The notes beneath the pieces are model-generated. The model did no database searches. It was given only the letters and a program-made list of their open reading frames with translations, and was not told where the DNA came from. From contig JASHTQ010000732.1 of the NCBI GenBank assembly GCA_030040475.1, forward strand, positions 1 to 6,287: a DNA stretch of 6,287 nucleotides, written 5' to 3'. This document shows, piece after piece, positions 1-6,086 of the stretch. How positions within the stretch are numbered: position 1 is the stretch's first letter; each line of letters opens with the position of its first letter. This DNA is from Streptosporangiaceae bacterium. Lineage in GTDB: Bacteria; Actinomycetota; Actinomycetes; Streptosporangiales; Streptosporangiaceae. A program made the translations under genes and the position numbers.

Positions 1-132
1 CCCCGGCGACCCGTCCGGCAACCCGATCACCAGCAGCAGCTCGCCGTTCAGCCGCTTGAACGACCGGGCAGCCACCAGCCGCCCCGACAGCGGATGCGTC
101 CTCGAGATAACCCGCACCTCGCACGGCAGCAC
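1..132 (-). CDS. N-terminal part of a small DUF5372-like protein (runs off left edge)
   Basis: On the minus strand an open frame reads from about 132 to the window edge. Its codons almost all end in G or C, as expected for real coding in this genome. The readable peptide includes THPLSGR, then SFKRLNGELLLVIGLPDGSPG-like sequence (roughly residues 20-43 from the GTG at 132). Start candidates are GTG at 132-130 and GTG at 117-115; neither has a convincing ribosome binding site. The pattern (a 'THPL.G' motif followed by a short beta-rich segment and a 'LPDGSPG' turn) reminds me of the small DUF5372 family, whose function is unknown. That assignment is from memory and tentative. The coding signature is stronger evidence than the family name. 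The 3' end is outside the window. Confidence 0.42.
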   Translation of the reverse strand, partial: MLPCEVRVISRTHPLSGRLVAARSFKRLNGELLLVIGLPDGSPG

Positions 133-165
133 CGCACGAAGATGTTGCAGTCTGTCGCCATCTCT

Positions 166-606
166 GCCGGCACGGGCAAGAGCCACCTGCTGGTCGCGCT
201 CGGCATCGCCGCGGTGCAGGCCGGGCACAAGGTCCGCTACCTCACCGCCGCCGAGCTCGCCGAGACCCTCTACCGCGGCCTGGCCGACAACTCCGTGGGC
301 CGGGTCATCGACACCCTGCTCCGCAACGACCTGATCCTGATCGACGAGGTCGGGTTCGCCCCGCTGGACGACACCGGCGCCCAGCTGCTGTTCCGCGTGG
401 TCGCGGCCGCCTACGAACGCCGCGCACTGGGCATCGCCTCCCACTGGCCCTTCGAATCCTGGGGCCGGTTCCTGCCCGAGCACACCACCGCCGTCAGCCT
501 GCTCGACCGGCTGCTGCACCACGCGAACGTCGTGGTCACCGCCGGCGATTCCTACCGCATGCGCGAAGCCAGAGCCAAAGGAGGAACCACCCTGAACAAG
601 ACCTGA
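166..606 (+). pseudogene. istB: IstB-like ATPase of an IS21-family element, 5'-truncated
   Basis: IstB is the AAA+ helper ATPase that works with the IstA transposase in IS21-family elements to select and prepare target DNA. The surviving part holds the nucleotide-binding core: Walker A AGTGKSH at about 166-186, Walker B LILIDEVG at about 331-354, the stretch SHWPFESWGRFLPEHTTAVSLLDRLLHHA, and the typical C-terminal GDSYRMREARAKGG before the TGA at 604-606. Full IstB proteins are about 250-260 residues; here only about 146 can be aligned, and the N-terminal domain of roughly 100 residues is missing. The frame continues upstream to an ATG at 94 and beyond, but that part does not look like IstB and overlaps a likely minus-strand gene, so I treat about 160-166 as a break point. 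No istA is present. Almost certainly non-functional. Confidence 0.85.
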
Positions 607-656
607 TCAACCCGAGGGATGGGGCTTTTACCTGGCCACCAGCGGGGACAAAAACT
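166..656 (+). mobile_element. IS21-family remnant, left portion
   Basis: This covers the istB 3' part plus about 50 bp of downstream non-coding DNA (607-656). The downstream stretch includes TTTTACCTGGCCACCAGCGG, a sequence type I associate with the region after istB in actinobacterial IS21 elements. The element is cut at its 5' side near 160-166, so istA and the left terminus are gone. It is interrupted at 656/657 by the ISL3-like element. Its continuation, the right terminus, appears at 6087-6160. Confidence 0.7.
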
Positions 657-677
657 GGCTCTTCCGCGAATTTTGTG
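657..677 (+). repeat. Left terminal inverted repeat of the ISL3-like element
   Basis: The 21 bases starting GGCTCTTCCGCG and ending TTTTGTG are the exact reverse complement of 6066-6086. A GGCTCTT-type tip is typical of ISL3-family ends. Inside the 21 bp the two ends diverge. This end lies 7 bp downstream of the transposase stop codon (685-687, minus strand), so it is the transposase-distal end of the element. Confidence 0.9.
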
Positions 678-684
678 GTTGCGG

Positions 685-762
685 TTACGCAGGGTGCAAG
701 ATGACGCGCTTACGGAGCAGGGCGAAGCCGGCTCGGCCGTACATCTGGCGCTTGATCATCTT
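685..762 (-). pseudogene. C-terminal 25 codons of the ISL3-family transposase (detached fragment)
   Basis: Read on the minus strand from 762, the codons give KMIKRQMYGRAGFALLRK followed by RVILHPA and a TAA stop (687-685). KMIKRQMYGRA is the hallmark C-terminal motif of ISL3 transposases, directly following the catalytic-glutamate block. Its natural upstream partner ends at 4277 in the same orientation. Joining the two gives VEGTVNKI-KMIKRQ in frame with no residue lost or gained relative to the family pattern (usually VNRIKMIKRQ). This short piece is too small to be found as an ORF and shows exactly where the insert entered. Confidence 0.92.
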
Positions 763-764
763 GT
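758..764 (+). repeat. Left copy of junction heptamer ATCTTGT (candidate crossover core)
   Basis: ATCTTGT occurs here and again at 4278-4284, straddling the left and right boundaries of the two-recombinase insert in direct orientation. Tyrosine recombinases cross over within 6-8 bp cores, so this could be the attachment core. However, recombining the two copies would yield VNKMIKRQ, two residues shorter than the ISL3 consensus, whereas a junction at 762/4277 gives the consensus exactly. The repeat may therefore partly reflect the internal repetition of the target (ATCTTGATCTTG). Confidence 0.45.
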
Positions 765-771
765 CAGTTAC

Positions 772-800
772 TTGGAATCACCGTGGTGTGTCGTTACGTA
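772..800 (+). promoter_or_regulatory. Weak candidate promoter for the recombinase operon
   Basis: TTGGAA (772-777) and TACGTA (795-800) are spaced by 17 bp, a loose match to a -35/-10 pair, upstream of the GTG start at 864. The rest of the 763-863 leader holds a purine-rich GGAGGAGG (802-809) that is not suitably placed before a start in the recombinase frame. No other signal was seen. The -10 match is poor. Confidence 0.2.
773..780 (+). repeat. Left subterminal octamer TGGAATCA of the recombinase element
   Basis: TGGAATCA lies 10 bp inside the left junction. Its reverse complement TGATTCCA is at 4263-4270, 6 bp inside the right junction. The flanking bases are also partly alike with gaps (left TCAGTTACT, right read inward TCATTCTG). 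This is a plausible recombinase-binding half-site or terminal inverted repeat. It is short, so chance cannot be excluded. Confidence 0.5.
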
Positions 801-863
801 TGGAGGAGGCTGCTCACGGTAGCGTCGCCCGCAAGCTGACGGGGATGGGGGTCTTGCGGGGGC

Positions 864-1928
864 GTGGCTGCTGCGACGTGGGTGGGCAGGTGGCCGGTGC
901 TGGGCCGGCACGAGCGGGCCGCCGAATGGCTGCTGGTATGGGCTGACCTTGGCCGTGCGCCTCGGACGATTGACGCCTATGCCCGGGGGCTTGCGGAGTA
1001 CCTGCAGGTATGTGAGCGAGACGGTGTGGACCCGCTGGTTGCCACCCGGACCCAGGTGGCCGCGTTCGTCCGGGAGCTGGCGGGCCGGCCTGGGCGGCGG
1101 GGCGCGAACGTGGTGTCGATCGATTCCGGGACGGGGCTGTCGAACGCGACGTTGCAGCAGCGGCTGGTCGCGGTCCGGCTGTTTTATGAGTTTCTGGTGG
1201 AGGAGGGAGTCCGCGAGTCCAACCCGGTCGGCCGTGGCCGCTATACCCCGCGCGGCGGGTTCGGCGGCGGCAGGCGGGGTCTGGTGCCCCGGATGACCAG
1301 GCTGCCGTGGATTCCCGGCGACCAGCAGTGGCTGGAGATCCTGGCGGTCGCGCGGCGTGAGCCGGTCCGCAACCGGGTGATGCTGGCCCTGGCCTACGAC
1401 GCCGCGCTGCGGCGGGAAGAGCTGTGCTCGCTGCAGACCAGTGACCTGGATCCCGCGCACCGCACCCTGCGGGTGCGCGCGGAGACGACCAAGAACCGGC
1501 GCGAGCGCGTCGTGCCGTACTCGGCGGCGACCGGGGAGCTGCTGGCGGCCTACCTGGCCCACCGGGCCGGCGTCAGCCGGGCCCGCGGGCCGTTGTTCTT
1601 GTCGGAGTCGCGCCGCAACTATGCGCAGCCGCTGAGCTTGTGGACGTGGTCGAAGGTGGTGCGCCAGATCGCGCTGGAGGCCGGCGTCCCGCAGTTCTCC
1701 ACCCATACCCTGCGGCATCTGTGCCTGACCGACCTGGCGCGGATGGGCTGGGAAGTCCACGCGATCGCGGCGTTCGCCGGGCACCGGCACACCGACTCCA
1801 CGCTCACCTATATCCATCTGTCCGGCCGTGACCTGGCCGGCAAGCTCAACAACGGCATGGAGCACATCCACGCCTGGCGGGTCCGGGTGCTCACCGGTAC
1901 TGGCGAGGCGGCCGGAGCGCCCTGGTGA
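864..1928 (+). CDS. Tyrosine recombinase (TnpA-like, 354 aa)
   Basis: This is a site-specific DNA recombinase of the phage-integrase fold, which cuts and rejoins DNA through a covalent phosphotyrosine. Residues ~15-120 form the N-terminal SAM-like core-binding domain (WADLGRAPRTIDAYARGLAEY, then NATLQQRLVAVRLFYEFLVEEG ending in ESNP). The catalytic domain follows from about 150. All catalytic residues are visible: R183 in ALRREELCSL, K210 in ETTKNRRERVVPY, H281 and R284 in HTLRH, H307 in AGHRHT and nucleophile Y316 in STLTYIHLS. Length is close to Tn554 TnpA. The GTG at 864 is the first start after an in-frame TGA at 837-839, but its ribosome binding site is weak. GTGs at 882 and 897 are alternatives. 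The stop overlaps the next gene's GTG start by four bases, so the two proteins are probably made together and act as partners in moving the 763-4276 element. Its origin from a TnpA-type family is inference; the recombinase identity is firm. Confidence 0.9.
   Translation: MAAATWVGRWPVLGRHERAAEWLLVWADLGRAPRTIDAYARGLAEYLQVCERDGVDPLVATRTQVAAFVRELAGRPGRRGANVVSIDSGTGLSNATLQQRLVAVRLFYEFLVEEGVRESNPVGRGRYTPRGGFGGGRRGLVPRMTRLPWIPGDQQWLEILAVARREPVRNRVMLALAYDAALRREELCSLQTSDLDPAHRTLRVRAETTKNRRERVVPYSAATGELLAAYLAHRAGVSRARGPLFLSESRRNYAQPLSLWTWSKVVRQIALEAGVPQFSTHTLRHLCLTDLARMGWEVHAIAAFAGHRHTDSTLTYIHLSGRDLAGKLNNGMEHIHAWRVRVLTGTGEAAGAPW
1914..1928 (+). promoter_or_regulatory. Ribosome binding site and 4-bp stop/start overlap coupling the two recombinases
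   Basis: GGAG at 1914-1917 lies 7 nt before the GTG at 1925-1927. That GTG shares GTGA with the TGA stop (1926-1928) of the first recombinase. This fixes the start of the second gene and suggests translational coupling. Confidence 0.7.
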
Positions 1929-4246
1929 GCGTGCCGCTGGCCACGGCGCCCGCAGGCGGTGGCGAGCGCTGGCGCTGGCCGGTCGACCCGCGCGGCTACG
2001 ACACGACGCCAGTCGTGCGCGCTGCCGAGGCGGCGGCCATCGCCGGCCTCGGGGTGAGCAACCTGCGCCGCCTGGGGCGCTGTGACCGGGAGGCCAGGGA
2101 GTGGCTCGGGATCTGGCGGCTGCTGCGGCCCCTGGATGACGCCAGCGCTGCACTTGAGTCGCCGGACACGCCGCATCGCCGCCGGGCGACGCTGGACTCG
2201 GCCGCGGTGGTGCTGCTGCGGTGCGCTCAGACCGGCCGGTCGTACTGGGCATGGCCGGATGAAGACTGGGCCGGCCTGCTCGGCCGCGACCAAGATGGCT
2301 TCCGCCGGGCGGCGCCCGCTTGGGCCGATGACGCGGTGCGCCCCTACCTGGCGGCGCACGCCTTCCTCCTCGGCGGCTTCACCGCCTTCGGTCAGCTCGG
2401 CCGGCTCAGCCGCCTCACCCTGGCCCGGCTGGTCTTCGGCCGCGAGCGGGTCGATGGCGAGATCGGCCGCATCCGCTCGGTCCTGGCCGAGTGGGGCTAC
2501 CGGCTCGGGGCCGAGGACGACCCGCTGCTGCCGATGGTCGCCTGCCAGGTGCTCCTGCTCAACCGCAGCCCGCATGTCGACGAACTGGACACCGGGGTAT
2601 TCGACCGGATCCGCCGTGACGGGCTCCTTCCCGCCCCACGGCTGAACACGCTGCACGCGATGCAGCGAGCCGTGGCTTACCTGGGATTCTGCGACCCGCC
2701 AGCTCCCCGCGCGGGCGGCCGTCCGGACAGGGCCAGCGGCGGCCCGGCCGAATGGGCGCGATGGGCAGAGCGGTGGTATTCGACCTCCACGCTCACTCCA
2801 GGAGTCCGCGGCAGCGTCCGGGCCACCTTGCTGAAGGCCGGACGCTGGCTGGAGGCCGAGCATCCCGAGGCCGCCGACCCGGCCGCCTGGACCCGGCAGA
2901 CGTGCGCCGCCTGGGTCGCCGCGGTGGACCGGCTGCACGTCGGCGATTACGCGCAGCGCACCGCCAACCTGGGCGACCGCATCGGCAAGCCGCTGCAGGC
3001 ATCGGCGAAAGCAGCACAGCTCTCGGCGGTGCGGACGTTCTTCCGGGACTGCCAGGAATGGGAGTGGCTGCCGCGCCGGTTCGACCCGCAGCGGGCACTC
3101 GGCACCCCCCGCAGCGTCGCGGCCCTGCTCGGCCCGAACCCGCGGGTGATCGCCGATGAGATCTGGGCCAAGCTGCTATGGGCCGGCCTGAACCTCGAAG
3201 CTGCCGACCTGCCCGAAACCCGGGCCGGGCACTTCTACCCGTTCGAGCTGGTCCGCGCGATCACGCTGACCTGGCTGTTCTCCGGCCAGCGCAGCGACGA
3301 GATCGCCCGGCTGCGGGTGGGCTGCATCCGCTGGCAGCACGAGAGCGCCCCGATCGCCTGGGACTCACCTCAGGTCCTGGCCCGAGACGCCGTCTGCCTG
3401 CTCGACGTCCCGGCGCACAAGACCGGCACCTCGTTCACCAAGCCGGTCGACCCGATCCTCGGCCAGGCCATCGAGGCGTGGCAAGCTGTCCGCCCAGGCC
3501 AGCCGCAGCTGACCGACCGGCGCACCAGCGAGCGCGCTGACCTGCTATTCGCCTTCCGCGCCCGCCGCGTGTCCGCTCCCTACATCAACAACACCGTCAT
3601 CCCCATGCTCTGCCGCAAAGCCGCGGTCCCGGCCGCCGACGTGCGCGGCAGCATCACCAGCCACCGGGCGCGCTCCACGATCGCCAGCCAGCTCTACAAC
3701 GCCAAGGAGCCGATGACGCTGTTCGAGCTGCAAGCCTGGCTCGGGCACCGCTCGCCGCAATCGACGCAGTTCTACGCGAAGATCAGCGCCCAGACGCTCA
3801 CCCGGGCCTACACCGACGCCGGATATTTCGCCCGCAACGTCCGGGCCATCGAAGTCCTCATCGACCGCGACGCCATCACCTCCGGCGCCGCCGCGTCCGG
3901 CCAGCCCTGGCAGCACTACGACCTCGGGCACGGATACTGCGCTTACACGTTCTTCGAGCAGTGCCCGCACCGGATGGCCTGCGCCCGCTGCGACTTCTAC
4001 ACTCCCAAGGACTCCACCGCCGCCCAGCTGCTAGAAGCCAAGGCCAACCTGCAGAAGATGACCGCCGCCATCCCGCTCACCGACGATGAGCGGGCCGCCG
4101 TCGAGGACGGCCAGGCCGCGATCGACTGCCTCCTGGCCAAGCTCACCGACACCCCCACCCCGGCCGGGCCGACCCCGCGACAGCTCGCCACACCCGACAA
4201 CGGCAGGATGCTCCCGATCATCGCCGTCAGCCACGGCGGAACCTGA
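1925..4246 (+). CDS. Large tyrosine recombinase (TnpB-like, 773 aa) with C-terminal cysteine cluster
   Basis: This is a second, much larger tyrosine recombinase. An N-terminal region of about 280 residues, with no counterpart in ordinary integrases, contains TGRSYWAWPDEDWAGLLG (residues ~103-120). A core-binding region follows (~285-385, ending KAAQLSAVRTFFRDCQEWEWLP), then the catalytic domain (~405-630). Catalytic residues are R456 in FSGQRSDEIARL, K499 in PAHKTGTSF, H580 and R583 in SHRAR, H608 in LGHRSPQST and nucleophile Y617 in QFYAKI; all are present. After it, C672, C680, C686 and C689 (YCAY...EQCPHRMACARCDFY) form a possible zinc-binding cluster, followed by a helical, possibly coiled-coil tail (~695-740). 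Tn554 TnpB is also a long recombinase (about 630 residues); this one is longer. The start is set by GGAG 7 nt upstream and the overlap with the preceding gene. The gene ends 30 bp before the element's right boundary. It is expected to work with the 354-residue partner in excision and integration. Confidence 0.9.
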   Translation: MSVPLATAPAGGGERWRWPVDPRGYDTTPVVRAAEAAAIAGLGVSNLRRLGRCDREAREWLGIWRLLRPLDDASAALESPDTPHRRRATLDSAAVVLLRCAQTGRSYWAWPDEDWAGLLGRDQDGFRRAAPAWADDAVRPYLAAHAFLLGGFTAFGQLGRLSRLTLARLVFGRERVDGEIGRIRSVLAEWGYRLGAEDDPLLPMVACQVLLLNRSPHVDELDTGVFDRIRRDGLLPAPRLNTLHAMQRAVAYLGFCDPPAPRAGGRPDRASGGPAEWARWAERWYSTSTLTPGVRGSVRATLLKAGRWLEAEHPEAADPAAWTRQTCAAWVAAVDRLHVGDYAQRTANLGDRIGKPLQASAKAAQLSAVRTFFRDCQEWEWLPRRFDPQRALGTPRSVAALLGPNPRVIADEIWAKLLWAGLNLEAADLPETRAGHFYPFELVRAITLTWLFSGQRSDEIARLRVGCIRWQHESAPIAWDSPQVLARDAVCLLDVPAHKTGTSFTKPVDPILGQAIEAWQAVRPGQPQLTDRRTSERADLLFAFRARRVSAPYINNTVIPMLCRKAAVPAADVRGSITSHRARSTIASQLYNAKEPMTLFELQAWLGHRSPQSTQFYAKISAQTLTRAYTDAGYFARNVRAIEVLIDRDAITSGAAASGQPWQHYDLGHGYCAYTFFEQCPHRMACARCDFYTPKDSTAAQLLEAKANLQKMTAAIPLTDDERAAVEDGQAAIDCLLAKLTDTPTPAGPTPRQLATPDNGRMLPIIAVSHGGT

Positions 4247-4276
4247 GCAAAACCGGACAATCTGATTCCACAGAAT
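4031..4276 (-). other. Antisense read-through tail fused to the broken ISL3 transposase
   Basis: After the break at 4276 the minus-strand transposase frame happens to stay open through the right end of the recombinase element. It then runs antisense to the 3' end of the large recombinase, stopping at 4031. It adds about 81 residues (beginning ILWNQIVRFCSG) with no resemblance to a transposase. An automatic annotation would therefore give a single 630-residue 'ISL3 transposase', which is a chimera and not the native protein. Confidence 0.8.
4263..4270 (-). repeat. Right subterminal octamer TGATTCCA of the recombinase element
   Basis: This is the reverse complement of the left octamer at 773-780, 6 bp inside the right junction. 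It sits in the 30-bp non-coding gap between the TGA of the large recombinase and the boundary. See the left copy for interpretation. Confidence 0.5.
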
Positions 4277-5923
4277 GATCTTGTTGACTGTGCCCTCGAC
4301 CTTGCCGGAGTTCCAGTGCAGCGTGAGGCCGTTGATTACCGCTTGCATGTCGTTGCGGATGCCGACGGTGAAAGAGCGCAGGCCGGACCGGTCATCGGCT
4401 TCCACGGCGGCGAGCCAGGCTTCCAGGTCGCGGCTGCCGGTGCGGGATGTCGTCATCTCGGCGAATGCGGTCACGTGCCCGGCGAGCGTGTCGATGTGCG
4501 GGCAGCGGGCGCGGATGGCCTCGAGCTGGGCTTTCTCGTCCGCCAGGAGGCGGCCCGGATGGGTCAGCAGCCAGCGGGTGATCTGGCGGGTCTTCGGAAC
4601 CCCCGGCGCGGGGCCGGGCGCGGCGGCCTGCCGGAATGGCCGGACGTAGCGGCGGACGGTCTGCTCGCTGCCGGCCCAGCCCTGTTCCCGCAGCTCGGCG
4701 TGCAGCCGGGCGGCATCGGTGACGCCCTCATTCCACCGCTGGTGCAGGTAGGGCGTGAACTTATCCAGTTTCGATTCCCGGCTGGTGGCCTTGCCCAGCA
4801 GCTCCTCTGCGCTGCCGGCGCGGGCGGACCGCTGCACGGTCTTGCGGTCCAGCCCGGTCGCGCGGCTGATCGCGGACAGCGACTCGCCGGCGTCCAGCCG
4901 CCCGCGGATCTCGGCATAGCGGTCCCGGGTCCGGGTCACCAGGCGGCGCTCCCGGCCGCACGCATCCAGGAATCCATCCGGCGTGATCTGCCCGCCATCT
5001 GCCTGCCCTGGTGGTTCGTGCTCCGGCGTGCTCACAGGACCCGCCGCAATGGAGCCGTCGCCGGCGGCATCGCCGCTGGGCTGGTCCTTCAGGCAGCCGC
5101 GGTGGGCAGTGACCGTCTTCTCGGCATATTCGGCCAGGTTGTGCCACAGATGCCAGCGATCGGCGACCTGGATCGCGTCCGGCGCGCCCGCCCTGGCGCC
5201 CTCAGCGTAGTTGCCGGCCCGGTCCCGGCAGATGATCTCCGCGCCGGGATGCGCCGTCAGCCACGCCTCCAGCGTGGCGGCCTCCCGGTCCGGCAGCAGG
5301 TCCACCACGTTCCCGGTACGCATGTCCACCAGCACTGTCCCGTAGACATAGCCCTTGGCCAGCGCGAAGTCATCGACTCCGAGGACCTCCGGCGCGGCCG
5401 TGATCTCCGGCTCCGGTGCCGCGGCGACCAGCCGCAGCACCGTGGCCGGGTGCACCGCGATGCCGAGCGCGCCGGCCAGCCTGGCCGCTGACCGCCCGGC
5501 CGCCTCCAGCCCGAACCCGGCCAGCATTGCCAGCAGCGGCACGCTGCGCCGCCGGTACCGGGCAGACACTCCCTCGGCCTGCTCGGCGAACGTGACCACC
5601 GGGCAGCACGGCTGCAGGCAGCGGAACCGCCGGACCTGCAGCGCGATCAGCACGGGCCGGCCGCCAGCCGCGCCGTCCGCCACCATCCGGGTATACCCGC
5701 CGTGGACCCGCGACGACGCCGACTCACACCGCGGACAACATGCCTGGCCTGCCCGGCTCGACGCAGAAATCACCACCGCATCCCCGCGGTCTTCCACCCG
5801 GTGCACGCGCAAGCCCGCCAGGTGCGGGAACAACGCGGTCAGCAGGCCCCCGCCCAGCTCGGAAACGTCCCAGGCCAGACTGGACACGCTGACCGCAGGC
5901 GGCATGACAGACTGAGGCGACAA
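4277..5923 (-). pseudogene. ISL3-family transposase, main part (549 of 574 codons), disrupted
   Basis: This is a DDE transposase that would cut and rejoin the 21-bp ends of its own element. Domains in order: an N-terminal zinc-binding region with CCPRC (62-66), RVHGGYTR and RRFRCLQPCC (99-107); a DNA-binding region (~120-170); then the catalytic core with D184 in LGVDDFALAKG, D234 in ICRDRAGNYAEGA and QVADRWHLWHNL (252-263). A helix-turn-helix-like insertion (~335-368, ESLSAISRATGLDRKTVQRS) follows, and finally LHWNSGKVEGTVN with E543. All three acidic residues survive, but the essential-looking KMIKRQMYGRA tail has been moved to 685-762 by the insertion at 4276. The chosen start is TTG at 5923-5921, with GGGAG five bases upstream. 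An in-frame ATG at 5905-5903 has no ribosome binding site. Probably inactive unless the insert excises precisely. Confidence 0.9.
4278..4284 (+). repeat. Right copy of junction heptamer ATCTTGT
   Basis: Direct repeat of 758-764, lying just outside the right boundary of the recombinase element within the ISL3 transposase codons for N-K-I. It is a candidate crossover core. The match may partly be due to the target's own repetition. Confidence 0.45.
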
Positions 5924-5981
5924 CGAGGCTCCCGGGCACGAGGATCTTGGCAGACCCCCGCGTCCTACCGGAGCCTCGTTG
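5921..5981 (-). promoter_or_regulatory. Hairpin over the ISL3 transposase start (possible translational block)
   Basis: CAACGAGGCTCC (5921-5932) and GGAGCCTCGTTG (5970-5981) are perfect 12-bp inverted arms around a 37-nt loop. In the minus-strand transcript the 3' arm contains both GGAG and the TTG start of the transposase, so a folded RNA would hide the start site. Several insertion sequences use such leader structures to stop translation from transcripts entering from outside; applying that here is inference. It could alternatively act as a transcription attenuator. Confidence 0.55.
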
Positions 5982-6065
5982 CCTGATCACGCTGACACGC
6001 CGCAAACGCCCCAGATCGTGACACCACAGCCACCTGACCAGCACGTTTCACACAGCGTCAGGAAT
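5982..6065 (-). other. ISL3 leader/promoter region, no gene seen
   Basis: About 84 bp between the hairpin and the right inverted repeat. It must carry the transposase promoter if it is self-encoded, but I see no convincing -35/-10 pair on the minus strand. CCTGATCACGCTG (5982-5994) and CAGCGTCAGG (6053-6062) form an imperfect inverted pair (three unpaired bases) that could extend the leader structure. Confidence 0.35.
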
Positions 6066-6086
6066 CACAAAATTCGCGGAAGAGCC
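6066..6086 (-). repeat. Right terminal inverted repeat of the ISL3-like element
   Basis: Exact 21-bp reverse complement of 657-677 and the transposase-proximal end of the element. Bases outside it belong to the IS21-family terminus. Confidence 0.9.

Larger units (their letters stand above)
763..4276 (+). mobile_element. Two-recombinase (Tn554-like) transposon without cargo, inserted in the ISL3 transposase gene
   Basis: This 3514-bp segment has to be removed to rebuild the ISL3 transposase frame, so its ends are known to within about one base (763 could belong to either side). It carries two co-oriented, translationally overlapping tyrosine recombinase genes, a 101-bp leader and 30 bp after the second stop. 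An octamer TGGAATCA occurs inverted near both ends (773-780; complement at 4263-4270). There is no target duplication beyond a 7-bp ATCTTGT shared at the two junctions. Tn554-type transposons encode TnpA and TnpB tyrosine recombinases plus a small TnpC, and integrate at specific sites without ordinary target duplication. The resemblance is in architecture, and the third gene is absent. It could alternatively be classed near the 'recombinase in trio' elements, but there are two recombinases rather than three. Confidence 0.82.
657..6086 (-). mobile_element. ISL3-family insertion sequence, interrupted by a two-recombinase element
   Basis: The unit is defined by the perfect 21-bp inverted repeats at 657-677 and 6066-6086 and by the two pieces of an ISL3-type transposase gene lying just inside each end. 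Subtracting the 3514-bp insert (763-4276) leaves 1916 bp, a normal size for an ISL3 element with a long transposase. ISL3 elements usually leave an 8-bp target duplication. The 8 bases outside each end (649-656 CAAAAACT and 6087-6094 GAATAACG) do not match, so either the duplication was lost or the two ends derive from different copies. The element sits in the 3' end of an IS21-family remnant. Confidence 0.87.

Noticed and set aside
94..165. Extending istB to the ATG at 94
   Set aside because: The added residues do not resemble the IstB N-terminal domain and overlap the better-supported minus-strand frame at 1-132.
619..822. Possible small plus-strand gene between istB and the recombinase operon
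   Set aside because: It crosses the ISL3 inverted repeat, the antisense of the ISL3 C-terminal codons and the element junction, so it spans three unrelated pieces of DNA.
800..946. ATG at 800 as the start of a leader peptide
   Set aside because: It is in a different frame from the recombinase, has no motif, and has no ribosome binding site upstream of it (GGAGGAGG lies within its own codons).
768..2252. Long minus-strand open frame (about 494 codons) opposite the first recombinase
   Set aside because: It is Arg/Pro/Gly-rich, low-complexity translation with no motifs, and is antisense to a gene with a full catalytic set. Long antisense frames are common in high-GC DNA.
1808..2938. Minus-strand open frame of about 376 codons opposite the large recombinase
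   Set aside because: No recognisable domain, and the composition is typical of a GC-rich shadow frame. The plus strand is clearly coding.
4247..4276. A TnpC-like third gene after the large recombinase
   Set aside because: Only 30 bp remain before the element boundary, which is too short for any gene. No small helical ORF is found elsewhere in the element.
4316..5491. Plus-strand open frame of about 391 codons
   Set aside because: It is antisense to the ISL3 transposase, whose zinc, DDE and C-terminal motifs are unmistakable.
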